Shown here: one piece after another, positions 16,888 through 25,105 of the stretch | How positions within the stretch are numbered: the stretch's first letter is position 1 | Layout: every line of letters begins with the position of its first letter | Source: Bacteroides timonensis | GTDB lineage: Bacteria > Bacteroidota > Bacteroidia > Bacteroidales > Bacteroidaceae | DNA: 64,000 bases | Assembly (NCBI RefSeq): GCF_000513195.1 | Contig: NZ_CBVI010000073.1 | Span: forward strand, 1-64,000 | Direction: 5' to 3' | Notes under the pieces: model-generated | Seen by the model: only the letters and a program-made list of their open reading frames with translations | Databases searched by the model: none | Told to the model about the DNA's origin: nothing | Program-made: the position numbers and the translations under genes

Positions 16888-17307
16888 ATGGCAGATATTA
16901 TAAAACATCAAGGTATTGTGGAAAACATAAACAGTTCTCATATAAAGGTGAGAATTGTCCAAACGTCAGCTTGTGCGGCATGTAGTGCGAAGGGACATTG
17001 TGCCTCGGCTGATACCAAAGAAAAAATAATCGATGTAACTACCAGCGATGCGTCTTCCTATCAGGTGGGTGACCGGGTAATCGTTTTTGGCGAACTCTCT
17101 ATGGGAATGATGGCGGTGCTGTGGGCCTTTATAGTACCTTTCTGTATTCTGGTGATTTCTCTCTTTGTATTTATGGCTATCTGGAGTGACGAACTTCTCT
17201 CTGCACTTTGTTCGTTAGCTCTTCTTATTCCTTATTATTATATATTGTGGCTAAATAAAACACGTATGGGAAAGAAATTTTCTTTTTCAATAAGGCCAAT
17301 TGACTAA
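16888..17307 (+). CDS. RseC/SoxR-reducing system family protein
   Basis: 139 residues. The N-terminal half has the cysteine cluster SACAACSAKGHCAS (Cys29, Cys32, Cys38) typical of RseC-like proteins. Two membrane spans follow (MAVLWAFIVPFCILVISLFV and LLSALCSLALLIPYYYIL). In enterobacteria, RseC works with the Rsx (Rnf-like) complex to keep SoxR reduced. In Bacteroides, it usually precedes rnfB, as here (43-bp gap), and is thought to serve the Rnf complex, perhaps in electron transfer or assembly. It is the first gene of a seven-gene rightward operon. Confidence 0.85.
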   Translation: MADIIKHQGIVENINSSHIKVRIVQTSACAACSAKGHCASADTKEKIIDVTTSDASSYQVGDRVIVFGELSMGMMAVLWAFIVPFCILVISLFVFMAIWSDELLSALCSLALLIPYYYILWLNKTRMGKKFSFSIRPID

Positions 17308-17350
17308 CTCTTGGAACATTAAAACAAATAATTAAATAAATAACTAATTT

Positions 17351-18328
17351 ATGAATGTAATTCTGATTGCAGTGATTTCATTGGGAGCTATAGCGCTGGT
17401 TTCGGCCGCTATATTATACATCGCTTCCAAGAAATTCGCCGTGTATGAAGATCCGCGAATTGCACAGGTAGGAGAGGTGTTGCCTCAAGCAAATTGCGGT
17501 GGATGTGGTTATCCGGGTTGTAGCGGTTTTGCCGATGCCTGTGTAAAGGCAGGTTCGCTGGAGGGCAAGTTTTGTCCGGTAGGCGGACAACCTGTTATGA
17601 CGCAAATTGCGGAAATCCTAGGTTTGGATGCCGTTGCTGCCGAACCGATGGTGGCAGTTGTGAGATGTAATGGAACCTGTGCCAACCGTCCCCGTACGAA
17701 TATGTACGACGGTGCGAAGAGTTGTGTTATTGCAGCCTCTCTTTATGGTGGCGAAACCGGTTGTAGTTTCGGATGTCTGGGGTGTGGTGACTGTGTGGAA
17801 GCTTGTCAGTTTGATGCTATCCACATGAACCCTGAAACGGGACTTCCGGAAGTGGATGAAGCAAAATGTACGGCTTGTGGAGCTTGTGTCAAGGCTTGTC
17901 CGAAGAACATTATCGAGATTCGTCCGCAAGGCAAGAAATCACGCCGTATCTATGTGCAGTGTGTGAACAAAGACAAAGGCGGCATAGCGCGTAAAGCTTG
18001 TACAGTTGCTTGTATTGGTTGTGGCAAGTGTGTGAAGGTTTGTCCGTTCGAAGCGATTACACTTGAAAATAATCTGGCCTACATCGACCCGAACAAATGT
18101 AAATCATGTCGTAAGTGCGAAGAGGCTTGTCCGCAGAACACGATTATCGCACTCAATTTCCCGCCGCGTAAGCCGAAGGCGGAAGGTGCTGTTTCGGTTG
18201 CTGCTCCTAAGGTAGCCGTTGCACCGAAAGCTACAGAAACGCCTAAGGTTGCAGAGGCTCCTAAAACTGTAGAGACCCCTAAAGCTGTTGAGACTCCTCA
18301 GGTTGAAACTCCAAAGGCAGAGGCTTAA
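17351..18328 (+). CDS. rnfB: Rnf electron transport complex subunit B
   Basis: 325 residues. A single N-terminal span (ILIAVISLGAIALVSAAILY) is followed by the RnfB [4Fe-4S] site (Cys49, Cys52, Cys57 and Cys75 in CGGCGYPGC...FC). Four ferredoxin-type CxxCxxCxxxC motifs come next (CLGCGDCVEAC, CTACGACVKAC, CIGCGKCVKVC, CKSCRKCEEAC). RnfB takes electrons from reduced ferredoxin and passes them into the membrane complex, which reduces NAD+ while pumping Na+ or H+. The last 50 or so residues are an added low-complexity tail of ETPK/EAPK-like repeats, absent in many homologues. Confidence 0.95.
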   Translation: MNVILIAVISLGAIALVSAAILYIASKKFAVYEDPRIAQVGEVLPQANCGGCGYPGCSGFADACVKAGSLEGKFCPVGGQPVMTQIAEILGLDAVAAEPMVAVVRCNGTCANRPRTNMYDGAKSCVIAASLYGGETGCSFGCLGCGDCVEACQFDAIHMNPETGLPEVDEAKCTACGACVKACPKNIIEIRPQGKKSRRIYVQCVNKDKGGIARKACTVACIGCGKCVKVCPFEAITLENNLAYIDPNKCKSCRKCEEACPQNTIIALNFPPRKPKAEGAVSVAAPKVAVAPKATETPKVAEAPKTVETPKAVETPQVETPKAEA

Positions 18329-18366
18329 TAATAAAGAAGTAATAAACGACTAAAATACAGAATTGT

Positions 18367-19701
18367 ATGTTGAAGACATTTTCAATCGGTGGTGTTCATC
18401 CACACGAAAATAAACTTTCAGCACATCAGCCCATTATAAAGGCGGAAGTTCCTGCCAAAGCTGTGATTTTGCTGGGTCAGCACATTGGCGCGCCTGCAAA
18501 GCCGATTGTAGCTAAAGGGGATGTGGTGAAAGTCGGCACAAAGATTGCCGAACCCGGTGGTTTTGTATCCGCGGCCATCCACTCGTCTGTCAGCGGCAAG
18601 GTTGCTAAAATCGATACGGTTATCGATGCCAGTGGTTATCCGAAACCTGCCATCTTTATTGATGTGGACGGTGATGAATGGGAAGAAAGTATTGACCGCA
18701 CCGAAACGTTGGTGAGGGAATGTAACCTTACATCCGAGGAAATAGTAAAAAAGATAGCCAATGCCGGTATTGTAGGTTTGGGTGGTGCATGTTTCCCTAC
18801 TCAGGTGAAACTCTGTCCGCCGCCTGCATTCAAAGCAGAGTGTGTGATAATCAACGCTGTGGAGTGTGAACCCTATCTGACAGCTGACCACCAGTTGATG
18901 CTGGAACATGCCGAGGAAATTATGGTAGGTGTATCTATTCTGATGAAAGCTGTGAAGGTGAACAAGGCATTTATCGGTATTGAGAACAATAAGCCCGATG
19001 CTATTCAGTTGATGGCGAAGGTGGCATCCAGCTATGCAGGTATCGAGGTAGTAGCCTTGAAGGTGCAATATCCACAAGGAGGTGAAAAGCAGTTGATAGA
19101 TGCTATTACCAGTCGTCAGGTAGCGAGTGGTGCTTTACCAATTTCTACAGGGGCCGTGGTACAGAATGTAGGTACTGCATTTGCGGTGTATCAGGCCGTA
19201 CAGAAAAATAAGCCGTTGTTTGAGCGCGTGATTACCGTTACTGGTAAGTCAGTAGCAAAACCGTCTAACTTTCTGGCACGTATTGGCACGCCGATGAAGC
19301 AATTGATTGATGCTTGCGGTGGTCTGCCCGAAGATACAGGTAAGATTATCGGTGGTGGCCCAATGATGGGTAAGGCATTGATCAACACGGAGGTTCCTAC
19401 CGCTAAAGGCAGTTCCGGCATTCTGATAATGAACCAAAAGGAAGCCAAACGTGGGGAGATTCAGCCTTGCATCCGTTGTGCAAAGTGTGTGGGTGCCTGT
19501 CCGATGGGATTGGAACCTTATTTGCTGTCGGCACTTGCCGAACATGCAGAATTCGAGAGAATGGAAAAAGAAAGAATTATGGATTGTATCGAGTGCGGTT
19601 CTTGTCAGTTTACCTGTCCTGCCAACCGTCCGTTGCTGGACTACTGCCGCTTGGGTAAAGGCAAGGTAGGAGCGATCATCCGTGCACGTCAAGCTAAATA
19701 A
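18367..19701 (+). CDS. rnfC: Rnf electron transport complex subunit C
   Basis: 444 residues. It contains the RnfC core with the flavin/NADH-binding glycine-rich segment IVGLGGACFPTQVK and the related VECEPYLTADHQLM, and ends with two 4Fe-4S motifs (CIRCAKCVGACPMG and CIECGSCQFTCPAN). RnfC is the cytoplasmic subunit that reduces NAD+ at the complex. It follows rnfB after 38 bp and precedes rnfD by 9 bp. Length and motif order are normal for Bacteroides. Confidence 0.95.
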   Translation: MLKTFSIGGVHPHENKLSAHQPIIKAEVPAKAVILLGQHIGAPAKPIVAKGDVVKVGTKIAEPGGFVSAAIHSSVSGKVAKIDTVIDASGYPKPAIFIDVDGDEWEESIDRTETLVRECNLTSEEIVKKIANAGIVGLGGACFPTQVKLCPPPAFKAECVIINAVECEPYLTADHQLMLEHAEEIMVGVSILMKAVKVNKAFIGIENNKPDAIQLMAKVASSYAGIEVVALKVQYPQGGEKQLIDAITSRQVASGALPISTGAVVQNVGTAFAVYQAVQKNKPLFERVITVTGKSVAKPSNFLARIGTPMKQLIDACGGLPEDTGKIIGGGPMMGKALINTEVPTAKGSSGILIMNQKEAKRGEIQPCIRCAKCVGACPMGLEPYLLSALAEHAEFERMEKERIMDCIECGSCQFTCPANRPLLDYCRLGKGKVGAIIRARQAK

Positions 19702-19710
19702 TAACGAAGT

Positions 19711-20703
19711 ATGGAAAATAAATTAGTAATATCACTTTCACCCCACGTCCATGGTGGTGACAGCGTGAAAAAGAACATGTATGGTGTGCTTATTGCATTG
19801 ATTCCTGCATTTCTTGTATCGCTTTATTTCTTCGGACTGGGTGCACTGATTGTCACGGCTACATCGGTAGCTGCCTGTTTGTTCTTCGAATGGGCTATTG
19901 GTAAATTCCTGATGAAGAAAGAAACCACAACAATCTGTGACGGTTCTGCTGTAATCACAGGTGTGTTGCTGGCATTCAATTTACCTTCCAATCTGCCTAT
20001 CTGGATTATTATTCTGGGTGCATTGTTCGCCATAGGCGTAGGTAAGATGTCTTTTGGAGGATTGGGTAACAATCCGTTCAACCCTGCATTGGCAGGACGT
20101 GTGTTCCTGTTGCTCTCTTTCCCTGTGCAAATGACGAGTTGGCCGGTAGTGGGACAGTTGACTTCTTACACCGATGCTACGACGGCTGCTACTCCGCTTA
20201 ATCTGATGAAGCAGATTGCCGGTGGAAATATAGAGGCTCTGAAAGATCTGCCTTCCTCTTTCGATTTGCTGATTGGTAATAATGGCGGTTGTCTGGGTGA
20301 AGTCAGTGCGTTGGCGTTACTGTTGGGATTAGCTTATATGCTTTGGAAGAAAATTATTACCTGGCATATTCCTATTTCTATATTGGCTACAGTATTTGTG
20401 TTCTCGGGTATTATGCATCTGGTAGATCCGGAACTGTATGTATCTCCCGTGCTTCAGCTGCTTACAGGTGGTTTGATGCTGGGTGCTATTTTTATGGCTA
20501 CTGACTACGTCACTTCTCCGATGAGCAAGAAGGGGATGCTGATTTATGGTGTATGTATCGGGTTACTGACAGTGATTATCCGTCTGTTCGGTGCTTATCC
20601 CGAAGGTATGTCATTCGCTATTTTGATTATGAATGCCTTTACTCCGCTGATTAATACATATTGTAAACCTAAACGCTTTGGGGAGGTAGCGAAGAAGAAA
20701 TGA
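19711..20703 (+). CDS. rnfD: Rnf electron transport complex subunit D
   Basis: 330 residues with nine or so membrane spans (for example GVLIALIPAFLVSLYFFGLGAL and the C-terminal SFAILIMNAFTPLIN). It keeps the segment TDATTAATPLNLM, where the Thr carries covalently bound FMN in RnfD/NqrB, and the conserved MSFGGLGNNPFNPALAGR. RnfD is a core membrane subunit of the ion-translocating complex. Its stop overlaps the start of rnfG by 4 bases, showing translational coupling. Confidence 0.95.
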   Translation: MENKLVISLSPHVHGGDSVKKNMYGVLIALIPAFLVSLYFFGLGALIVTATSVAACLFFEWAIGKFLMKKETTTICDGSAVITGVLLAFNLPSNLPIWIIILGALFAIGVGKMSFGGLGNNPFNPALAGRVFLLLSFPVQMTSWPVVGQLTSYTDATTAATPLNLMKQIAGGNIEALKDLPSSFDLLIGNNGGCLGEVSALALLLGLAYMLWKKIITWHIPISILATVFVFSGIMHLVDPELYVSPVLQLLTGGLMLGAIFMATDYVTSPMSKKGMLIYGVCIGLLTVIIRLFGAYPEGMSFAILIMNAFTPLINTYCKPKRFGEVAKKK

Positions 20704-21362
20704 AAAAGTTAGAATCATCCTTGAAGAATATGTTGCTGGTACTCACGGGCGTTACTGCCATCTCTGTGGCTTTGCTGGCATATGTGAATGAATTGACGAA
20801 AGAACCTATAGCACAAGCCAATGCAAAGACATTGAGCGATGCTGTCAGTGCAGTGGTTCCCGGTTTCGATAATGATCCGATTGCAGAAAAGAAGATGCAG
20901 GCTGTGAATGGCGTAGATTATGCTGTGTATCCTGCTACGAAAGGTGGAGAGTTTATTGGTGCTGCCGTAGAAGCAAGTTCAATGGCATTCGGCGGTGAGC
21001 TGAAAGTCTTGGTCGGCTTTGATGCGGAAGGAAACATTATAGATTATTCCCTATTGTCGCATGTGGAAACTCCGGGATTGGGTTCCAAAGCTGCCGATTG
21101 GTTTAAAGAAGGAAATAAAGGAAGTATCAAAGGTATGAACCCGGGTAAGACTCCGTTGTCTGTAAGCAAAGATGGAGGCCAGGTAGATGCCATTACAGCT
21201 TCTACCATTACTTCACGAGCTTTCCTGAATGCTGTGAATGCTGCTTATGCAGCTTATGCCGGTCAGAGTGAATCGGATGCCGCTACGGGCGCTACGCAAA
21301 AAGTTGTTGAACCTGCTGAAAATGCCGCCACTGAAGTTGCGGACTCTATCAGCGCTAAATAA
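20700..21362 (+). CDS. rnfG: Rnf electron transport complex subunit G
   Basis: 220 residues. An N-terminal anchor (MLLVLTGVTAISVALLAYVN) leads to a periplasmic FMN-binding domain. The flavinylation motif is DAITASTITSRAF, where the Thr accepts FMN phosphoester. The segment SHVETPGLGSKAADWF is typical of RnfG/NqrC. The C-terminal tail is rich in Ala and Glu and looks disordered. It takes part in electron transfer across the membrane. It sits between rnfD (4-base overlap) and rnfE (17-bp gap). Confidence 0.94.
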   Translation: MKKLESSLKNMLLVLTGVTAISVALLAYVNELTKEPIAQANAKTLSDAVSAVVPGFDNDPIAEKKMQAVNGVDYAVYPATKGGEFIGAAVEASSMAFGGELKVLVGFDAEGNIIDYSLLSHVETPGLGSKAADWFKEGNKGSIKGMNPGKTPLSVSKDGGQVDAITASTITSRAFLNAVNAAYAAYAGQSESDAATGATQKVVEPAENAATEVADSISAK

Positions 21363-21379
21363 AGAAAGGAGTAGAAGAT

Positions 21380-21964
21380 ATGAATAATTTTAAAGTTATG
21401 ATGAACGGGATTATTAAAGAGAATCCTACGTTTGTACTCCTGCTTGGTATGTGTCCTACGCTGGGTACCACCTCTTCCGCTATCAATGGTATGGGTATGG
21501 GACTGGCAACGATGTTTGTGCTGATTTGTTCTAATGTTGTAATCTCGGCGATCAAGAATGTAATTCCTGATATGGTACGTATTCCGTCGTTCATTGTGGT
21601 TATTGCTTCTTTTGTGACTTTACTGCAAATGGTCATGCAAGCTTATGTTCCTGCTCTATATGCTACGCTGGGCTTGTTTATTCCGTTGATTGTGGTAAAC
21701 TGTATTGTGTTGGGACGCGCAGAAGCTTTTGCTGCCAAAAACACTCCGGTAGCTTCTTTCTTTGATGGTTTAGGAATGGGCCTTGGCTTTACTTTGGCCC
21801 TTACTTTGCTGGGTGCCGTACGTGAATTTCTGGGAACCGGTAAGATATTCGATTTGACTATCCTTCCTGAAGAATACGGTATGTTGATATTTGTACTTGC
21901 ACCGGGAGCTTTCATCGCACTGGGGTATCTGATTGCATTGATAAACGGCTTGAAAAAGAATTAA
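21380..21964 (+). CDS. rnfE: Rnf electron transport complex subunit E
   Basis: 194 residues and six predicted spans. The sequence NPTFVLLLGMCPTLGTTSSAINGMG matches RnfE/NqrD, with the Cys that helps ligate the intramembrane Fe-S cluster shared by RnfA and RnfE. It is followed by a 69-bp gap containing an A/T-rich imperfect inverted repeat before rnfA. Together with RnfA it forms the membrane core of ion translocation. Confidence 0.94.
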   Translation: MNNFKVMMNGIIKENPTFVLLLGMCPTLGTTSSAINGMGMGLATMFVLICSNVVISAIKNVIPDMVRIPSFIVVIASFVTLLQMVMQAYVPALYATLGLFIPLIVVNCIVLGRAEAFAAKNTPVASFFDGLGMGLGFTLALTLLGAVREFLGTGKIFDLTILPEEYGMLIFVLAPGAFIALGYLIALINGLKKN

Positions 21965-21965
21965 T

Positions 21966-22040
21966 AATGGAAAATTAGAAATTAAGGATGAGAGTAGTAA
22001 CTGCTTTTAGTTTTTAATTTTTAATTCTTAATTTTGGAAA
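21966..22040 (+). repeat. A/T-rich imperfect inverted repeat between rnfE and rnfA
   Basis: AAAATTAGAAATTAAGGAT on the left and ATTTTTAATTCTTAATTTT on the right are largely complementary around a loop of about 30 bases. Similar A/T-rich short elements occur in other gaps of this window (25805-25835, 57000-57034). It may be a weak RNA hairpin within the operon transcript. Confidence 0.4.
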
Positions 22041-22621
22041 GTATGGAATATATATTGATATTTATTTCGGCAATCTTTGTCAATAACATCGTATTGTCGC
22101 AGTTTTTGGGTATCTGTCCGTTTTTAGGTGTATCCAAGAAGGTGGAAACTGCATTGGGTATGTCGGCTGCCGTGGCATTTGTGCTTACGATTGCAACTAT
22201 AGTGACATTTCTTATTCAGAAATTTGTGCTTGATGCTTTTGACCTGGGGTATTTACAGACTATTACTTTTATTTTGGTGATTGCTGCACTGGTTCAGATG
22301 GTAGAGATTATTTTGAAAAAAGTATCGCCTTCTTTGTATCAGGCACTGGGTGTGTTTTTGCCTCTGATCACAACTAACTGTTGTATTCTTGGTGTTGCCA
22401 TCCTTGTAATTCAGAAAGATTATGATCTGTTGACCGGTGTGGTTTATGCATTTTCTACAGCTATCGGTTTTGGCCTGGCGCTGACTCTTTTTGCGGGTTT
22501 GCGCGAACAGATGAGTTTGGTAAATATCCCGAAAGGAATGAAGGGGACTCCGATCGCTCTGATTACTGCCGGTCTTTTGGCTATGGCATTTATGGGTTTC
22601 TCCGGTGTTGTGAAAATCTGA
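22034..22621 (+). CDS. rnfA: Rnf electron transport complex subunit A
   Basis: The frame has an ATG at 22034 but also an ATG at 22043 (MEYILIFISAIFVNN). The second gives the normal RnfA N-terminus, so the true start may be 9 bases in. About 193-195 residues with six spans. NNIVLSQFLGICPFLGVSKK and TTNCCILGVAILVIQKDYDL carry the cysteines of the intramembrane Fe-S site shared with RnfE. It closes the operon and is followed by a strong terminator. Confidence 0.95.
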   Translation: MESMEYILIFISAIFVNNIVLSQFLGICPFLGVSKKVETALGMSAAVAFVLTIATIVTFLIQKFVLDAFDLGYLQTITFILVIAALVQMVEIILKKVSPSLYQALGVFLPLITTNCCILGVAILVIQKDYDLLTGVVYAFSTAIGFGLALTLFAGLREQMSLVNIPKGMKGTPIALITAGLLAMAFMGFSGVVKI

Positions 22622-22646
22622 AAAATAGAACATTAACTAATAGGTT

Positions 22647-22680
22647 AGGGGTAGAAGAAATTCTACCCCTTTCTTTTTTA
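22647..22680 (+). terminator. Terminator of the rnf operon
   Basis: A perfect 10-bp stem (AGGGGTAGAA with TTCTACCCCT) closed by a GAAA tetraloop, followed by a run of Ts, starts 25 bases after the rnfA stop codon. Confidence 0.9.
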
Positions 22681-22724
22681 TACAAAAAAAATCTCTTTTT
22701 TTATTTTATATAAAAAAAAATCCG

Positions 22725-22732
22725 TAAATTTG
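22725..22732 (+). promoter_or_regulatory. Predicted galE promoter -7 box
   Basis: TAAATTTG, an exact TAnnTTTG element, 38 bases before the galE ATG. A run of Ts around 22696-22704 lies at the -33 position. Confidence 0.6.
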
Positions 22733-22770
22733 CCGCCACAACGATGATAACCTAATAGAATAAATCACTG

Positions 22771-23805
22771 ATGAAAGAAAGAATTTTGGTTACAGGTGGA
22801 ACAGGATACATTGGTTCACACACTGTAGTAGAACTTCAGAACGCAGGTTTCGAAGTCGTGATAATAGATAATTTGTCAAACTCTAGCGCCGATGTAGTTG
22901 ATAACATCGAAAAAGTATCGGGTATTCGTCCGGCATTCGAGAAGTTGGATTGTTTGGATTTCGCCGGTCTTGACGCTGTGTTTACTAAATATAAAGGCAT
23001 TAAAGCCATCATCCACTTTGCAGCTAGTAAGGCTGTAGGCGAATCGGTTCAGAAGCCGTTGCTTTATTACCGCAACAATCTGGTTTCATTGATAAACCTA
23101 CTTGAACTGATGCCGAAGCATGGAGTGGAAGGTATCGTATTCTCGTCTTCTTGTACTGTATATGGTCAACCGGATGAATTACCGGTGACGGAGAAAGCGC
23201 CGATTAAGAAAGCTGAATCTCCTTATGGTAATACAAAGCAGATCAATGAAGAGATTGTTCGTGATACTGTGGCTTCAGGTGCTCCTATCAATGCAATATT
23301 GCTGCGCTATTTCAATCCGATTGGTGCGCATCCTACAGCATTGCTTGGTGAATTGCCTAATGGTGTGCCTCAAAACTTGATACCTTATCTGACCCAGACC
23401 GCTATCGGTATCCGTGAGAAACTGAGTGTGTTCGGTGATGATTATGATACGCCCGACGGCTCTTGCATACGCGACTTCATTAATGTAGTCGATTTAGCAA
23501 AAGCACATGTGATTGCTATCCGCCGCATCTTGGAAAATAAACAAAAAGAGAAAGTGGAAGTGTTCAACATTGGAACGGGCCGCGGTCTTTCAGTATTGGA
23601 ATTAATTAATGCTTTCGAAAAGGCAACCGGCGTGAAACTGAATTATCAGATTGTTGGTCGTCGTGCGGGAGATATTGAAAAGGTATGGGCCGATCCTAAA
23701 TTCGCAAATGAAGAGTTGGGTTGGACAGCTGTTGAAACCATCGAAGATACGTTGCTCTCTGCTTGGAACTGGCAGTTGAAGCTTCGCGAAAGAGGTATTC
23801 AATAA
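22771..23805 (+). CDS. galE: UDP-glucose 4-epimerase
   Basis: 344 residues. The Rossmann motif TGGTGYIGSH is near the start. The catalytic set is the Ser-Ser of FSSSCTVYGQ, the Tyr of YGNTKQINEE (YxxxK) and the typical RYFNPIGAHP. DGSCIRDFINVVDLAKAH is the usual GalE signature. It interconverts UDP-glucose and UDP-galactose, possibly also the N-acetyl forms, supplying galactose units for surface polysaccharides. It stands alone, between the rnf terminator and a gap with two hairpins that may be an sRNA. Confidence 0.94.
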   Translation: MKERILVTGGTGYIGSHTVVELQNAGFEVVIIDNLSNSSADVVDNIEKVSGIRPAFEKLDCLDFAGLDAVFTKYKGIKAIIHFAASKAVGESVQKPLLYYRNNLVSLINLLELMPKHGVEGIVFSSSCTVYGQPDELPVTEKAPIKKAESPYGNTKQINEEIVRDTVASGAPINAILLRYFNPIGAHPTALLGELPNGVPQNLIPYLTQTAIGIREKLSVFGDDYDTPDGSCIRDFINVVDLAKAHVIAIRRILENKQKEKVEVFNIGTGRGLSVLELINAFEKATGVKLNYQIVGRRAGDIEKVWADPKFANEELGWTAVETIEDTLLSAWNWQLKLRERGIQ

Positions 23806-23840
23806 GCATTAAAGAGATTTTTGTTTTTATTAACAAATAG

Positions 23841-24002
23841 GGCATGAACAAATGCTTCCCCGCATTTGTTTATATGTTGCAAATCAGCCTGACGCTGTTT
23901 ATGTATATGTGAATATCCGTAACTAGTACTTATGCCTCCCCGGCATAGACAGGTAAGATTGCATAGTAGTTTTGTCGTGTTTTATTTTGTGTTTGTGTTG
24001 TG
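23841..24002 (+). ncRNA. Possible small RNA with two C-rich hairpin loops
   Basis: The gap after galE has two hairpins of the same design: AACAAATGC-TTCCCC-GCATTTGTT at 23847-23870 (9-bp perfect stem) and TATGCC-TCCCC-GGCATA at 23931-23947 (6-bp perfect stem), each with a C-rich loop. A terminator follows at 24003-24038. That gives a possible transcript of about 190 bases starting near 23840. No open reading frame fits it. It could instead be part of the galE 3' untranslated region. No known RNA family is recognised. Confidence 0.35.
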
Positions 24003-24038
24003 AATAAGCCTTGTCGGGAGACAGGGCTTATTTTTTTG
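24003..24038 (+). terminator. Terminator of galE or of the candidate small RNA
   Basis: AATAAGCCTTGTC pairs with GACAGGGCTTATT (one G-U pair) around a GGGA loop, followed by seven Ts. It faces rightward. Confidence 0.85.
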
Positions 24039-24051
24039 TTCACTGGTGAAC

Positions 24052-24080
24052 AAAAAAAGAGGCTTGGATTTAGCCTCTTT
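24052..24080 (-). terminator. Terminator of ispE
   Basis: AAAGAGGCT at 24056-24064 pairs with AGCCTCTTT at 24072-24080; read on the minus strand the hairpin is followed by a run of Ts and lies about 32 bases past the ispE stop. Confidence 0.75.
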
Positions 24081-24111
24081 CATATTATATACATAAAAAA
24101 ATATTCGCCTG

Positions 24112-24942
24112 CTATTTTAATGTTCCTCGATAAACAAATGCGTTTTCTCCAAAAAACTCTTTTGCAGGTTTATTATCTTCCGGTTTGAATAACCCGAATA
24201 CGGATGAACCGGAGCCTGTCATGGCAGCGTATACGGCCCCTTGCTTATACAGCTTTTCCTTAATCGCCTTGATGGCTGGAAATTGAGGAAATACGCTTTC
24301 TTCGAAGTCATTTACCATAAGTTCCTTCCATTCTTCTATGGGATGTTTCAACACTTCTTTCAATGGGATATCTTGCCGATGCGGTTTTATCTTTGCAAAT
24401 GCTTCCCGGGTGGAAACAAATATATCCGGTTTGACTAAAACAATCTGATACTCTTTTAGGGATAAAGAGATAGGGGAGAAGACGTTCCCTATTCCTTCGG
24501 CGTATGTTGGGGTATTCCGGATGAAAAAGGCACAGTCTGCCCCCAGTTTTGCGGCATATTCTTCTAAGGTTTCATCCGTTAGTTCCAGACTGAATTTCTC
24601 ATTCAATAATTTCAGCATGTAAGCTGCATCGGATGATCCACCGCCTAACCCGGCACCGGAAGGAATATGCTTGAACAGGTGAATATCCACGGGTGGCAGA
24701 TTGAACTTCTCATCCAGAAGCTTATAAGCTTTCACCACTAAGTTATTTTCAACTTCTCCTTCGATTTCTAATCCTGCCTGATGCAGACGAAACTTCTCGC
24801 TACCTTCGTTTAGCACGTTGACTTCCAGCGCGTCTTCCAGGGGAACAGGATAGAATACTGTTTCCAGATTATGGTACCCGTCGGGACGTTTTTCTACAAT
24901 GTTCAGTCCCAGGTTTATTTTGGCATTCGGAAATGTTATCAT
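24112..24942 (-). CDS. ispE: 4-diphosphocytidyl-2-C-methyl-D-erythritol kinase
   Basis: 276 residues. It has the GHMP kinase pattern: the N-terminal FPNAKINLGLNIVEKRPDGYH, with the catalytic Lys, and the ATP-binding loop PSGAGLGGGSSDAAYML. The C-terminal motif AAMTGSGSSVFGLF is the family's third motif. The enzyme phosphorylates CDP-ME in the MEP pathway to isoprenoid precursors. It is transcribed leftward from a promoter region that contains two 26-bp direct repeats, and ends at a terminator facing the galE-side one. Confidence 0.95.
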   Translation of the reverse strand: MITFPNAKINLGLNIVEKRPDGYHNLETVFYPVPLEDALEVNVLNEGSEKFRLHQAGLEIEGEVENNLVVKAYKLLDEKFNLPPVDIHLFKHIPSGAGLGGGSSDAAYMLKLLNEKFSLELTDETLEEYAAKLGADCAFFIRNTPTYAEGIGNVFSPISLSLKEYQIVLVKPDIFVSTREAFAKIKPHRQDIPLKEVLKHPIEEWKELMVNDFEESVFPQFPAIKAIKEKLYKQGAVYAAMTGSGSSVFGLFKPEDNKPAKEFFGENAFVYRGTLK

Positions 24943-24967
24943 GATTTTTAAAGCGATTTATGTGTAG

Positions 24968-25037
24968 CAAATATACGAATTTGTTTAGAGTGAAAAGCAA
25001 ATAGAGAGAGTATTTGTTTAGAACGGAAAGCAAATAG
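24968..25037 (-). promoter_or_regulatory. ispE promoter with two 26-bp direct repeats
   Basis: On the minus strand TATATTTG (24975-24968) is an exact -7 box 26 bases before the ispE ATG. Just upstream are two imperfect direct copies of a 26-bp unit, ATTTGTTTAGARYGRAAAGC plus AAATAG as written on the plus strand, at 24979-25004 and 25012-25037, offset by 33 bp. Each copy has ATTTG/CAAAT inverted ends. The first copy covers the expected -33 region, so the repeats could be regulator sites. Confidence 0.5.
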
Positions 25038-25044
25038 TGGAATT

Positions 25045-25089
25045 AAGTCAAAGAGGCTTACTTTGGAGGGAGAAATACCTCTTTGACTT
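25045..25089 (-). terminator. Hairpin after the DUF4373 gene
   Basis: A perfect 12-bp stem (AAGTCAAAGAGG and CCTCTTTGACTT) with a 21-base loop lies 17 bases past the stop of the gene at 25106. The following bases are not a strong T-run on the minus strand, so it may be a weak terminator or RNA-stabilising hairpin. Confidence 0.5.
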
Positions 25090-25105
25090 ATTCGTCCGAT
25101 CGTTT

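Noticed and set aside
18418..19077. Minus-strand frame opposite rnfC
   Set aside because: Antisense shadow of a well-supported gene with histidine- and cysteine-rich nonsense sequence.
23841..24038. 6S RNA candidate
   Set aside because: The 5' and 3' parts do not pair into one long stem with a central bubble, so the 6S fold is not supported.
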